A model generated the notes under the pieces. The model had not been told where the DNA came from. It did not search any database and saw nothing but the letters and a program-made list of their open reading frames with translations. From the NCBI RefSeq assembly GCF_013359815.1, contig NZ_JABMCF010000041.1, positions 237,865 through 301,864 of the forward strand: 64,000 bases of DNA, written 5' to 3'. Every line of letters starts with the position of its first letter. Position 1 is the first letter of the stretch. This stretch comes from Curtobacterium flaccumfaciens. Its GTDB lineage: Bacteria > Actinomycetota > Actinomycetes > Actinomycetales > Microbacteriaceae. The translations under genes and the position numbers were made by a program. Of this stretch, positions 26,171 through 35,500 are shown one piece after another.

Positions 26171-27628
26171 GTGGCAGACAACAACGGTCAGGCGAACATC
26201 GGAGTCGTCGGACTCGCAGTGATGGGCTCGAACCTCGCCCGCAACCTCGCATCGCGCGAAGGCAACACGGTGGCGGTCTACAACCGCACCTACGCCCGCA
26301 CCGAGGAGCTGCTCCAGGAGCACGGCGACGCCGGGTTCATCGCGTCCGAGGACATCGACGGGTTCGTCGCCTCGCTGTCGAAGCCCCGGACCGCCATCAT
26401 CATGGTGCAGGCCGGCAAGGGCACCGACGCCGTGATCGGGCAGCTCGCCGAACGGTTCGAACCGGGCGACATCATCGTCGACGGCGGCAACGCGAACTTC
26501 CACGACACCATCCGACGTGAGCACGGCCTGCGCGAGAAGGGCCTGAACTTCGTCGGCACCGGCATCTCCGGTGGTGAGGAGGGCGCCCTCAAGGGTCCGT
26601 CGATCATGCCCGGTGGCTCGAAGGAGGCCTGGGAGACACTCGGGCCGATCCTGAAGTCGATCGCTGCGGTGGCCGAAGGCGAACCGTGCGTGACACACAT
26701 CGGTACCGACGGCGCCGGGCACTTCGTCAAGATGGTGCACAACGGCATCGAGTACGCAGACATGCAGCTCATCGCCGAGTCGTACGACCTGCTCCGTCGC
26801 GTCGGCGGGCTCTCGGTGGAGGACCTGGTGCAGGTCTTCGACGAGTGGAACAAGGGCGACCTCGAGTCCTACCTGATCGAGATCACCGGCGAGGTCCTCA
26901 AGCAGCGCGACGCCGACACCGGCAAGCCGCTCGTCGACGTCATCCGTGACGCGGCCGGCTCGAAGGGCACCGGCGTCTGGACCGTGCAGAACGCCGTGGG
27001 CCTGGGCATCCCCGTCTCGGGCATCGGCGAAGCCGTGTTCGCCCGCGCCGTCTCGTCGAAGCCGACGCAGCGTGCCGCCGTGCAGCAGTCGGTCAAGAAC
27101 CGTCCGCAGATCGCCGAGGTGCCGGACACCTTCGCCGACGACGTCCGTGCGGCGCTCTACGCCTCGAAGGTCGTCGCGTACGCACAGGGCTTCGACCTCA
27201 TCATCGCCGGGGCGAAGGAGTACGGCTGGGACATCGACCTCGGCAACGTCGCGAAGATCTGGCGGGGTGGCTGCATCATCCGGGCCCAGTTCCTGAACCG
27301 CATCGTCGAGGCGTACGCCGAGAACCCGAAGCTCGAGTCGCTGCTGGTCGACCCGTACTTCGCGAACGCGGTCGCCGAGGGCGAAGCCGCCTGGCGCCGC
27401 ATCGTCGGCATCGCGGCCGCGTCGGGCGTTCCCGCGCCGGGCTTCTCGTCCGCGCTGTCGTACTTCGACTCGCTCGCGTCCGACCGTCTGCCCGCGTCGC
27501 TGATCCAGGGCCAGCGCGACTTCTTCGGCGCGCACACCTACCAGCGCATCGACAAGGACGGCACCTTCCACACGCTGTGGTCCGACGACGACCGCCGCGA
27601 GGTCGAGCAGGAGCCGTCCACGCACTGA
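26171..27628 (+). CDS. gnd: 6-phosphogluconate dehydrogenase (decarboxylating)
   Basis: This pentose phosphate enzyme makes ribulose 5-phosphate, CO2 and NADPH. It has 485 residues. IGVVGLAVMGSNLARN is the nucleotide-binding turn, VDGGNANF, GTGISGGEEGALKGPSIMPGG and HFVKMVHNGIEYADMQLI hold the substrate and catalytic Lys/Asn/Glu residues, and the C-terminal tail (RRIDKDGTFHTLW-like) is complete. The GTG at 26171 follows AAAGGAGG. The 112 bases shared with gntK contain GAACT and AGTTC nine bases apart, a possible operator. Confidence 0.97.
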   Translation: MADNNGQANIGVVGLAVMGSNLARNLASREGNTVAVYNRTYARTEELLQEHGDAGFIASEDIDGFVASLSKPRTAIIMVQAGKGTDAVIGQLAERFEPGDIIVDGGNANFHDTIRREHGLREKGLNFVGTGISGGEEGALKGPSIMPGGSKEAWETLGPILKSIAAVAEGEPCVTHIGTDGAGHFVKMVHNGIEYADMQLIAESYDLLRRVGGLSVEDLVQVFDEWNKGDLESYLIEITGEVLKQRDADTGKPLVDVIRDAAGSKGTGVWTVQNAVGLGIPVSGIGEAVFARAVSSKPTQRAAVQQSVKNRPQIAEVPDTFADDVRAALYASKVVAYAQGFDLIIAGAKEYGWDIDLGNVAKIWRGGCIIRAQFLNRIVEAYAENPKLESLLVDPYFANAVAEGEAAWRRIVGIAAASGVPAPGFSSALSYFDSLASDRLPASLIQGQRDFFGAHTYQRIDKDGTFHTLWSDDDRREVEQEPSTH

Positions 27629-27691
27629 CGACCGCGCCCGCTGCCGCTGCTGCCCCGTTGCCGGCCACGGAGGTCGGTGCGGGTTCGGCAA

Positions 27692-27718
27692 GGAGGGCCT
27701 CGCTGACCGGGGCCCTCC
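27692..27718. terminator. terminator hairpin after gnd
   Basis: GGAGGGCC (27692-27699) pairs with GGCCCTCC (27711-27718) around an 11-base loop. It sits 64 bases after gnd and 7 bases before the stop of the convergent membrane-protein gene. Confidence 0.65.
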
Positions 27719-27724
27719 GTCGCG

Positions 27725-28426
27725 TCAGGCGACGATGCGTTCCCGCGCCAGGTCGGCGACGAGCCGGTCCAGCCGTGGACCGCGCCCGAGCAGCCGACGC
27801 GAACCCGGGGCGGTCCGGACGAAGAACGTCGCCACGGCGGGGGTGTCGTCCGGTCGCACGTGGTGGATCGCCACCGCACACGCGCGGCGAGCACCACCGG
27901 TAGCACTAGGTCGCGGCGAGCCACCGGGTTGCCCCGAGCCGTCCGAGCCGTCCGAGCCGTCGACGCCGTCCGCCACGTCTTCCAGTCCGACGTGCACGAC
28001 ACGACTCCACCGGATCACGAGCAGCCGGGTCGCCCGCCGTTCGTCGAGTTCCCACAGGGAGGCCTCGGTGGCGCCGAAGGCCCAGGTCACGCGCGAACCG
28101 AGGTGGGTATCCGGACGGACTTCGTCGACGACGCCACGGAGTTCCGGTGTCGGCGCCGCCGGCACCAGCCACACCGTCGGGTCGATCCGCCGGATGGCGA
28201 GCGCGAGGGCCTCGTCCGCCTGCCGCCGCCGTGCCGTCGCGGTCCGCACGACGGCGACCACGATGACCACGACACCGAGGGCGATCGCGCCGAACTCCAC
28301 GATGCCGTACCAGGAGAGGTCGACGCCCGGCGCCGTCGAGACGACGACGATCCGGGTGATCAGGAGGACCAGCCAGACGGCGACGATGACCCAGCGCAGG
28401 GTGGCGAGTCGACGTGCCGGAGACAT
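27725..28426 (-). CDS. hypothetical membrane protein with two N-terminal segments
   Basis: A 233-residue protein of unknown function. Two hydrophobic segments lie at about residues 11-33 and 43-62, followed by a soluble region with an Asp/Gly/Ser run (DGSDGSDGS) encoded by a 9-base microsatellite. The remainder has no motif I recognise. The ATG at 28424-28426 is chosen because it directly precedes the first membrane helix; the frame opens at 28561. It points away from the molybdopterin oxidoreductase gene, 170 bases upstream. Confidence 0.65.
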   Translation of the reverse strand: MSPARRLATLRWVIVAVWLVLLITRIVVVSTAPGVDLSWYGIVEFGAIALGVVVIVVAVVRTATARRRQADEALALAIRRIDPTVWLVPAAPTPELRGVVDEVRPDTHLGSRVTWAFGATEASLWELDERRATRLLVIRWSRVVHVGLEDVADGVDGSDGSDGSGQPGGSPRPSATGGARRACAVAIHHVRPDDTPAVATFFVRTAPGSRRLLGRGPRLDRLVADLARERIVA

Positions 28427-28596
28427 CGGTGTCCGCCCGGCACCGCGGGCACGACCGGACCGCGGGACACCATCCGGACGCTGCAGCACGGTCCGATCCT
28501 CCCACGAGCCGCGCGCCACCTGCTGGCCGAACCCGATGAACGCGCGGGGAAGCGCACACACAGCCCACGAGCGGCCGGGCGACCTACGCTCGGGCG

Positions 28597-30231
28597 GTGA
28601 CCACCGAGACGACGGACGAACCCATCGGCCAACCGACGGCGGGTCCGTCGGACGGCCCGGGCGGGCCCGATGCCCCTTCGACCCGACGTTGGACGCTGAT
28701 CGCCGCGATCGTCGGCGTCGTGGCCGCCGCCGCGTTCCTCGGTGTCGCCGAGTTCGGCGCGCTGCTGCTCGGCGGAGCGGGCAGCCCCCTGGTCGCCGTC
28801 GGGTCCGCCGTCATCGACCTCGCTCCCCCGGGTGCGAAGGACTTCATGGTCTCCGTGTTCGGCACCGGGGACAAGGTCGCCCTGTTCGTGCTCATGACGG
28901 TGATCGTCATCGCGATCAGCGCCGGTGCCGGTGTCCTCGAACGTGTCCGCCCACCCTTCGGCGCCCTCGTGTTCGCCGCCGGTGGTGTGCTGGCGCTGCT
29001 GGCCGTCAGCACCCGCTCGGGCAGCGGGACGCTCGACGGCGCCCCCACGGTCCTCGGCATCGCGGCAGCGGTGGTCGTCCTGCGCCTGCTGCTCCAGCGG
29101 CTGCGCCGGTGGGAGGCCGCGGCGACCGTGCCGACGGCGGCGCCGCGACCCGCCTCGACGGAGCGCCGCACGTTCCTGGTCTGGGGCGTCGCGACGGCGA
29201 CCGTCGCGATCGTGGTGGGCACCGCCTCCAGGCTGGGGTCGTCCGCGATGCAGGCGGCCGCTGCTGCCCGGCGGGCCATCCGGCTGCCCGCCGCGGCGAC
29301 CGCTGCACCGGCCGTGCCGGCCGGTGCGTCGCTCGACGTCGACGGCATCACCCCGTACATCACGCGGAACGCCGACTTCTACCGGATCGACACGGCCCTC
29401 CGGGTGCCGCAGGTCGACCCCGCCGACTGGTCGCTCCGCATCCACGGCGCGGTCGAGAACGAGATCACGCTGACGTGGGACGAGCTGCTCGCACTGCCGC
29501 TCGAGGAGCACGTGGCCACCCTGAGCTGCGTGTCGAACGAGGTCGGCGGTGACCTCATCGGCACGGCCCGCTGGTTGGGCTACCCCATCCGGGAGCTCCT
29601 CGCCCGGGCACGTCCGACGGGCGACGCCGACATGGTGCTCTCACGGAGCATCGACGGGTTCTCCGCCGGCACCCCGCTCGACGTGCTGCAGGACGACGGC
29701 ACCGCGGCGCTGCTCGCGGTCGGGATGAACGGCGAACCCCTGCCGACCGAGCACGGGTTCCCGGTGCGGATGGTCGTGCCGGGCCTGTTCGGGTACGTCT
29801 CGGCGACGAAGTGGGTCACCGAGCTCGAGGTCACCCGGTTCGCCGACGCACAGGGCTACTGGACCCCCCGCGGTTGGTCGGAGCGTGGCCCGGTCAAGCT
29901 CGAGTCCCGCATCGACACCCCGCGGAACGGGTCGACCGTGACCGCGGGCAAGCCGGTCGCGATCGCGGGGGTCGCGTGGCAGCCGCACAAGGGCGTGAAG
30001 GCCGTCGAGGTCCGCGTCGGAGGCGGCGACTGGCAGCGCGCCGAACTCGCCGACTCGGTATCCGCGGACACTTGGCGACAGTGGGTGGTGCGGTGGACGC
30101 CGACCGCCGGCTCGCACCGCATCGAGGTGCGCGCGACCAGTGCGGACGGCGAGGTGCAGACGAGCGTGGACCGGCCGCCGGCTCCCAACGGTGCGACGGG
30201 CTGGCACACGGTGACGGTCGACGCGCGCTGA
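28597..30231 (+). CDS. membrane-anchored molybdopterin-dependent oxidoreductase (sulfite oxidase fold)
   Basis: The 544-residue protein starts with several membrane segments (about residues 34-165, plus one near 195-215), then a molybdopterin domain (about 265-420) and a C-terminal dimerisation-like domain (about 440-540). Cys311 in ATLSCVSNEVGG is the expected molybdenum ligand. The catalytic domain lies outside the membrane by topology. Relatives are annotated as sulfite-oxidase-like; the substrate is not known and no heme domain or partner gene is seen. The GTG start lies 6 bases after a TACGCT box, suggesting a leaderless message. Confidence 0.87.
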   Translation: MTTETTDEPIGQPTAGPSDGPGGPDAPSTRRWTLIAAIVGVVAAAAFLGVAEFGALLLGGAGSPLVAVGSAVIDLAPPGAKDFMVSVFGTGDKVALFVLMTVIVIAISAGAGVLERVRPPFGALVFAAGGVLALLAVSTRSGSGTLDGAPTVLGIAAAVVVLRLLLQRLRRWEAAATVPTAAPRPASTERRTFLVWGVATATVAIVVGTASRLGSSAMQAAAAARRAIRLPAAATAAPAVPAGASLDVDGITPYITRNADFYRIDTALRVPQVDPADWSLRIHGAVENEITLTWDELLALPLEEHVATLSCVSNEVGGDLIGTARWLGYPIRELLARARPTGDADMVLSRSIDGFSAGTPLDVLQDDGTAALLAVGMNGEPLPTEHGFPVRMVVPGLFGYVSATKWVTELEVTRFADAQGYWTPRGWSERGPVKLESRIDTPRNGSTVTAGKPVAIAGVAWQPHKGVKAVEVRVGGGDWQRAELADSVSADTWRQWVVRWTPTAGSHRIEVRATSADGEVQTSVDRPPAPNGATGWHTVTVDAR

Positions 30232-30278
30232 CGCTCCGGGAGCGGTCTGCGACACGCCTGCTGACTGCCGTCGAGGTC

Positions 30279-30360
30279 GCAGAAAGCGTCGGTTCATGGG
30301 CGCCCGGGCGACACTTCGTGCCACCTCGGCGAACCTGAGCGGCAGGTCGTGACCGCTCGG
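30279..30360 (+). repeat. 82-bp direct repeat, copy A
   Basis: This copy starts GCAGAAAGCGTCGGTTC and ends GACCGCTCGG; the second copy is at 30463-30544 and has exactly the same length with about nine differences. GGTTC near the left end and GAACC in the right half are complementary, so it can form a loose hairpin. The surrounding 30232-30590 (359 bases) contains no gene, only the two copies and one GGCCTGGAGGC motif (30386-30396). Confidence 0.75.
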
Positions 30361-30462
30361 CGGCGACGCGCTCCGGTCACCCGACGGCCTGGAGGCCCGG
30401 TGACAGCCCGCCCCGCCCCTCACCCTGGTCGCGCGACACGCCACGTGCGTCACGCCGGGGGT

Positions 30463-30544
30463 GCAGAAAGCGTCGGTTCGCGGACGCGCAGGCGACACTT
30501 CGTGCCGCCTCGACGAACCTGAGCGGCATGTCGTGACCGCTCGG
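30463..30544 (+). repeat. 82-bp direct repeat, copy B
   Basis: This is the second copy of the repeat at 30279-30360, in the same orientation with 102 bases between copies. Differences cluster in the segment after GCGTCGGTTC. It ends 47 bases before the stop of the PrmC-like methyltransferase gene. Confidence 0.75.
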
Positions 30545-30590
30545 CGCCGGGTTTCGGCGGGAAAGTCAGGGCCAAGCGGACGGACCGGGG

Positions 30591-31373
30591 TCAGGCGGGC
30601 AGGGTCGCGACGACGCAGGTGCCGTCGACCTCGGCGTCCCGCTCGACCACGGTGGAGAAGCCGGCGGCCGAGAACGCAGCGGCGGACGCCTCGGCCTGGG
30701 CCTCGGACACCTCGATGACGACGGCGCCACCGGGACGGAGCCACTCCCCCGCACCCGCTGCGATGCGGCGGTGCAGGTCGAGGCCGTCCGCACCACCGTC
30801 GAGGGCAACGCGGTGTTCGTGCTCGCGGGCTTCGCTCGGCATGAGTTCGATCGAGGCCGTCGGCACGTAGGGGGCGTTCACCGCGATGACCGCCACGGCC
30901 CCGCGGAACCGATCGGGCAGCGGCGCGAACAGGTCACCCGCGACGACGATGCCGCGGTCGCCGATGTTCTCGGCTGCGACGTCGACGGCGTCCGGGTCGA
31001 TGTCGGTGGCGACGAGGTCGAGCGCGCCGACGCGGCCGAACAGGGCGACCGAGATCGCGCCGGCGCCGCAGCACAGGTCGACCACGCGGTCGTAGCGCTG
31101 CAGCCGACGAGCAGCCTGCTCGACGACGACGGTGGTGCGGGCTCGCGGCACGAAGACCCCGGGCGTCACCCGGATGCGGTGCCCGTCGAAGGCGGCCCAG
31201 CCGAGCACGTACTCGAGCGGCTCACCGGCCAGCCGACGCTGCACGAGGCTCCGGAGTCGCACCGGCTCACCGTCACCGGCCTCGAGCAACAGGTCGGCTT
31301 CGTCCTCGGCGAAGACGCTCCCCGCGGCCCGGAGCCGGGCCGCGAGGGCGTCACGCGCGGGATGTGTCACCAC
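30591..31373 (-). CDS. PrmC/HemK-related putative protein glutamine N5-methyltransferase
   Basis: The 260-residue protein resembles PrmC, which methylates release factors: GEPLEYVLG (residues 50-58), VPRARTTVVVE, VVDLCCGAGAISVAL (97-110) and ATDIDPDAVDVAAEN. The catalytic NPPY of true PrmC is NAPY here (166-169), followed by VPTASIELMPSEAREHE. This matches a PrmC-related group of unknown target; the real prmC should be elsewhere. It starts with two tandem GTG codons (31368-31373). Regulation is not visible. Confidence 0.8.
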   Translation of the reverse strand: MVTHPARDALAARLRAAGSVFAEDEADLLLEAGDGEPVRLRSLVQRRLAGEPLEYVLGWAAFDGHRIRVTPGVFVPRARTTVVVEQAARRLQRYDRVVDLCCGAGAISVALFGRVGALDLVATDIDPDAVDVAAENIGDRGIVVAGDLFAPLPDRFRGAVAVIAVNAPYVPTASIELMPSEAREHEHRVALDGGADGLDLHRRIAAGAGEWLRPGGAVVIEVSEAQAEASAAAFSAAGFSTVVERDAEVDGTCVVATLPA

Positions 31374-31444
31374 GGGCGACGGGACACGTCACGTCGCGGA
31401 GATGGTCCTGCGCCGTCGGCTGTGCCCATGGTTCGACGGCTCCG

Positions 31445-32422
31445 CTACGCTGCGCCGTCGAACATCGACGTCACGGAACCGTCGTCGAAGACCTCGTGGA
31501 TGGCACGGGCGATGAGCGGGGCGATCGGCAGGACCTCGAGGCGGTCCCAGCGCTTGTCCATCGGCAGGGGCAGGGTGTCCGTCACGACCACGCGGTCGAT
31601 GAACTCACTCTGCAGCAGCTCGGTGGCGGGGTCGGAGAACACGGCGTGGGTCGCGGCGACGACGACACCCGTGGCGCCGGCGTTCTTGAGCGCCTCGGCA
31701 GCCTTGGCGATCGTGCGGCCGGTGTCGATGAGGTCGTCGACGAGCAGGCACACGCGGCCGCTGACGTCACCGACGATCTCGTGCACCGAGACCTGGTTCG
31801 GCACGAGCGGGTCGCGGCGCTTGTGGATGATGGCGAGCGGGGCGCCGAGCTTCTCGGACCAGATGTCGGCGACACGGACGCGGCCCATGTCGGGCGACAC
31901 GACGGTGAGCGTCTTCGGGTCGAGGATCTGGCGGAAGCGCTCGAGCAGCACCGGCATGGCGAACAGGTGGTCGACGGGGCCGTCGAAGAAGCCCTGGATC
32001 TGCGCGGCGTGCAGGTCGACGCTCATGATGCGGTGTGCGCCGGCGGCCTTGAACAGGTCGGCGACGAGGCGGGCCGAGATCGGCTCGCGGCCGCGGCCCT
32101 TCTTGTCCTGGCGCGCGTACGGGTAGAACGGCGCCACGACCGTGATGCGCTTCGCCGAGGCACGCTTCAGCGCGTCGACCATGATGAGCTGCTCCATGAG
32201 CCACTCGTTGATCGGCGCGGTGTGCGACTGGATGACGAAGGCATCGCAGCCACGGACCGACTCGTCGAAGCGGGCGTAGAGCTCACCGTTCGCGAAGGTC
32301 CGGGCATCGGTCGGCACGAGGTCGACCCCGAGCTCCTCCGCGATCTCGGCAGAGAGCGCCGGGTGTGCTCGCCCCGAGACGAGGACGAGTCGTTTCTGGC
32401 CGGTTGTCTTGATTCCGGACAA
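31445..32422 (-). CDS. prs: ribose-phosphate pyrophosphokinase (PRPP synthetase)
   Basis: It makes PRPP from ribose 5-phosphate and ATP for nucleotide, histidine and tryptophan synthesis. The 325-residue protein has LVSGRAHPAL, NGELYARFDESVRG, APFYPYARQDKKGRGREPIS (ATP-binding flexible loop), SVDLHAAQIQGFFD and the PRPP loop LLVDDLIDTGRTI. The start is a TTG (32420-32422), which matches the family start; AGGGAG lies 12 bases upstream, rather far. It follows glmU by 61 bases in the same direction, a common actinobacterial pair. Confidence 0.96.
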   Translation of the reverse strand: MSGIKTTGQKRLVLVSGRAHPALSAEIAEELGVDLVPTDARTFANGELYARFDESVRGCDAFVIQSHTAPINEWLMEQLIMVDALKRASAKRITVVAPFYPYARQDKKGRGREPISARLVADLFKAAGAHRIMSVDLHAAQIQGFFDGPVDHLFAMPVLLERFRQILDPKTLTVVSPDMGRVRVADIWSEKLGAPLAIIHKRRDPLVPNQVSVHEIVGDVSGRVCLLVDDLIDTGRTIAKAAEALKNAGATGVVVAATHAVFSDPATELLQSEFIDRVVVTDTLPLPMDKRWDRLEVLPIAPLIARAIHEVFDDGSVTSMFDGAA

Positions 32423-32483
32423 GTACGGTGCTCACTCCCTGACCCACGAGGGGTCGATGTCGGCGACGGGTGGTCGCCGGGAT

Positions 32484-33911
32484 CTATTCGCCGTTCGCGA
32501 GCCGAGCAGCCTCGGCCGCCGGTGTGCCGGGTCGGTGTTCCTCGACCCATCCGTCGGTGTTGCGCTGTGGGGCGTAGCTGATCGCGAGCGATCCTGCCGG
32601 AACATCCTTGCGGACGGTGGTCCCGGCGCCGGTGTACGCACCGTCACCAATCCTAACGGGGGCGACGAACACGTTGTGCGAGCCTGTACGGACGTTCGAA
32701 CCGACCTCGGTGCGGTGCTTGTGCACGCCGTCGTAGTTCGCGGTGATGGTGTTCGCGCCGATGTTCGAGTCCTCGCCCACCTCGGCGTCGCCGATGTAGG
32801 ACAGGTGCGGGACCTTGCTGCCCCGGCCGATCCGGGCGTTCTTCGTCTCGACGAAGGTGCCGATCTTGCCGTCGTCACCGAGGATCGTGCCCGGCCGCAG
32901 GTAGGCGAACGGGCCGACCGAGGCGCCGTCCCCGATCACGGCGAGGGTGGCGTCGACGCGGTTCACGGTGGCGCGGGCCCCGACCTCGGTGTCGCGGAGC
33001 GTGGTGTCCGGTCCGACGACGGCACCGGCGGCGATCGCGGTGGCGCCGATGAGCTGGGTGCCGGGCAGGACCTCGGCGTCGGGTTCGATGGTGACGTCGA
33101 GGTCGATCCAGGTGGTCGCCGGGTCCTGCACGGTGACGCCGGCGAGCTGGTGGCGGCGGACGATACGGGCGTTGAGTTCCCGCGCGGCGTCGGAGAGCTG
33201 GGCACGGTCGTTGATGCCGGCGACGAGCCACGGGTCGGTCAGGGTGACCACGTCGATGCGCCCGCCGCGCTCGCTGATCAGCGCGGGAGCGTCGGTGATG
33301 TACTTCTCGCCCTGGGCGTTCGCCGTGGTGAGCGACGGCAGGGCCGCCCGGAGGCGTGCCACGTCGAACGCGTAGATGCCCGCGTTCGCCTCGGTGATGG
33401 TCAGCTGCTCGGCCGTCGCGTCCTTGTGCTCGACGACGCTGACGAAGGCGCCGGAGGCATCCCGCACGATCCGTCCGAGGCCGGTCGGGTCCGGGGCGAT
33501 GGCACTCACGAAGGTCGCGCCGTTGCCGCCGCCGACGTGGGCGTCGACGAGGAGCCGGAGCGATGCGGCGTCGAGCAGCGGGACGTCGCCGGACAGCACC
33601 ACGACGGCGCCGTCGAAGTCGGCGGGCAGTGCTTCGACCGCGACCTCGACCGCACGGCCGGTGCCGGGGACGTCGTCCTGGTCGACGACGATCGCGTCGG
33701 GGGCGCGCTCGACGACCTCGGCCGCGACGAGGTCACGCTCGTGCCGCACGACGACGGCGACGTGCTCGGGGCTGAGCGACGATGCCGTGCGCAGGACGTG
33801 CCCGATGAGCGGCAGTCCGGCGAGCCGGTGCAGCACCTTGGGCGTGGACGACTTCATGCGCGTGCCCTGCCCGGCGGCGAGGACGACGACGGCGATGCGC
33901 TGGTCGGTCAT
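32484..33911 (-). CDS. glmU: bifunctional GlcNAc-1-P uridyltransferase/GlcN-1-P acetyltransferase
   Basis: GlmU carries out the last two steps to UDP-GlcNAc for cell-wall synthesis. The 475-residue protein has VVLAAGQGTRMKSSTPKVLH (nucleotide binding, about residues 8-27), LSGDVPLL, and a C-terminal left-handed beta-helix with hexapeptide repeats ending in the acetyl-CoA site (IGANTITANYDGVHKHRT). The ATG at 33909-33911 is chosen over an earlier one at 33983 because the conserved sequence begins there. It is the first gene of a glmU-prs unit. Confidence 0.97.
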   Translation of the reverse strand: MTDQRIAVVVLAAGQGTRMKSSTPKVLHRLAGLPLIGHVLRTASSLSPEHVAVVVRHERDLVAAEVVERAPDAIVVDQDDVPGTGRAVEVAVEALPADFDGAVVVLSGDVPLLDAASLRLLVDAHVGGGNGATFVSAIAPDPTGLGRIVRDASGAFVSVVEHKDATAEQLTITEANAGIYAFDVARLRAALPSLTTANAQGEKYITDAPALISERGGRIDVVTLTDPWLVAGINDRAQLSDAARELNARIVRRHQLAGVTVQDPATTWIDLDVTIEPDAEVLPGTQLIGATAIAAGAVVGPDTTLRDTEVGARATVNRVDATLAVIGDGASVGPFAYLRPGTILGDDGKIGTFVETKNARIGRGSKVPHLSYIGDAEVGEDSNIGANTITANYDGVHKHRTEVGSNVRTGSHNVFVAPVRIGDGAYTGAGTTVRKDVPAGSLAISYAPQRNTDGWVEEHRPGTPAAEAARLANGE

Positions 33912-34061
33912 GCACCCATCCTGGCGCACCGCGACCCGGGCCGCCCGACGCGACCACGGCCCTGTGCGGAACCGTGCGCACAACCGCAGCCTGTGGACGG
34001 ACGGGAACCGCGCCTCCAGGCCGCCTGACGGGGAGCTCTGGCCGGCCCCGCACGCCGAGGA

Positions 34062-35444
34062 TCAGGCCCGCGCGCCCTGCGGTTCCCGCTTGACGAACGC
34101 CATCAGCACCAGCCCGGCGATGAGCACGACGACCACGCCGAGGATCCCGAACCGGGTCGACCCACCGACGGTCACGGCGACGCCGAACAGCGCCGGCGCG
34201 AGGAACGACGCGGCCCGGCCGGTGGTGGCGTAGAGGCCGAAGAGCTCGCCCTCGCGGCCGGGGGTCGTCAGGCGCGCCAGGTACGCGCGGGACGACGACT
34301 GCACCGGGCCGACGAACACGGCGAGGGTCAGCCCGAGCACCCAGAACCACTGCGTCTCGTTGCCGGCGGCGAAGACCCCGACCCCGCACACGGCGAGGCC
34401 GACGAGCGAGACCATGATGAGCGCACGCGACCCGAACCGGTCGTCGAGGCGTCCGGAGACGAACGTCGCGATGCCGGCCACGACGTTCGCGGCGATGGCG
34501 AACAGGATGACCTGCGACGGCGTGAACCCGAACACCTGCGCGGCGACGATCCCGCCGAACGTGAAGACGGCCCCGACGCCGTCGCGGAACACCGCGCTGG
34601 CGAGCAGGAACGCGAGGACGTTGCGGCGCTCCCGCCACAGCCGTGCGATGTCCCGGCCGAGGTCCGCGTAGGCACTGAACACGCCGCCGCCGCGGGCACG
34701 GTCGGGCACCGCCTCGGGCACGGTGAGGAACAGCGGGATCGAGCTGACGGCCAGCCAGACGGCGGCGATGCCGATCGCGACGCGGACGTCCCACTGCCCG
34801 GTGGCGACCGTCGCCGGCAACTGCAGGAGCCCGCCGACGACCCCGTCGCCCCGGAAGTCCTGGATGCAGAGCACGAGCAGCAGGACGAGCAGCACGATCC
34901 CGCCGAAGTACCCGGCCGCCCAGCCGATGGCGGAGACGCGGCCGGTGCGTTCCCCGGAGGCGACCTGCCCGATCATGGCGTTGTAGCCCACGCTCGCGAT
35001 CTCGTAGGCGACGGTGCCGATGCCGAGCAGGGCCGCTCCGAGCAGCAGGTACGGCTGGCTCGGCGCGACGAAGACCATGCCCCCGATCGACAGCGCGACG
35101 CCGATGGTGGCGATGAGGACGGACCGGCGGCGGTGTCCGGACGAGTCCGCGAGCCGCCCCATGGCCGGTGCCACCAGGGCCACGACGATGCCCGCGATGG
35201 TCAGTGCGGTGGACACGACGGCCGCGTTGTGCGCGAGCTCCCGCTCCACGATCGCCTTGCCGGCCGCGGACGTGTCGCCGACGAGCGCCGGGTCCACGAA
35301 CGCCCGGCTGGCCAGGTACGTGCTGAACACGAAGGTGGTGACGACCGCGTTGAACGCGGCGGAACCCCAGTCCCAGAGCGCCCAGGAGACGAGCGCGCGC
35401 CGGTCGGTGCGCTGCGGCACGACGGCGGCCGGTGAAGCGGTCAT
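34062..35444 (-). CDS. MFS transporter of the UMF1/Atg22-like group
   Basis: The 460-residue protein has 11-12 hydrophobic segments. SWALWDWGSAAFNAVVTTFVFSTYL at the start, APAMGRLADSSGHRR (MFS loop motif), and VQSSSRAYLARLTTPGREGELFGLYATTGR are typical of the group, whose founder exports amino acids from yeast vacuoles. The bacterial substrate is unknown. The intergenic space to glmU holds one GGCCTGGAGGC copy (34012-34022). Confidence 0.88.
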   Translation of the reverse strand: MTASPAAVVPQRTDRRALVSWALWDWGSAAFNAVVTTFVFSTYLASRAFVDPALVGDTSAAGKAIVERELAHNAAVVSTALTIAGIVVALVAPAMGRLADSSGHRRRSVLIATIGVALSIGGMVFVAPSQPYLLLGAALLGIGTVAYEIASVGYNAMIGQVASGERTGRVSAIGWAAGYFGGIVLLVLLLVLCIQDFRGDGVVGGLLQLPATVATGQWDVRVAIGIAAVWLAVSSIPLFLTVPEAVPDRARGGGVFSAYADLGRDIARLWRERRNVLAFLLASAVFRDGVGAVFTFGGIVAAQVFGFTPSQVILFAIAANVVAGIATFVSGRLDDRFGSRALIMVSLVGLAVCGVGVFAAGNETQWFWVLGLTLAVFVGPVQSSSRAYLARLTTPGREGELFGLYATTGRAASFLAPALFGVAVTVGGSTRFGILGVVVVLIAGLVLMAFVKREPQGARA

Positions 35445-35500
35445 GCGCGAACCGTAGCGCGTCCCGGTGACGCGGCGGTGGCCCCGTTCCGGGTCACGTG

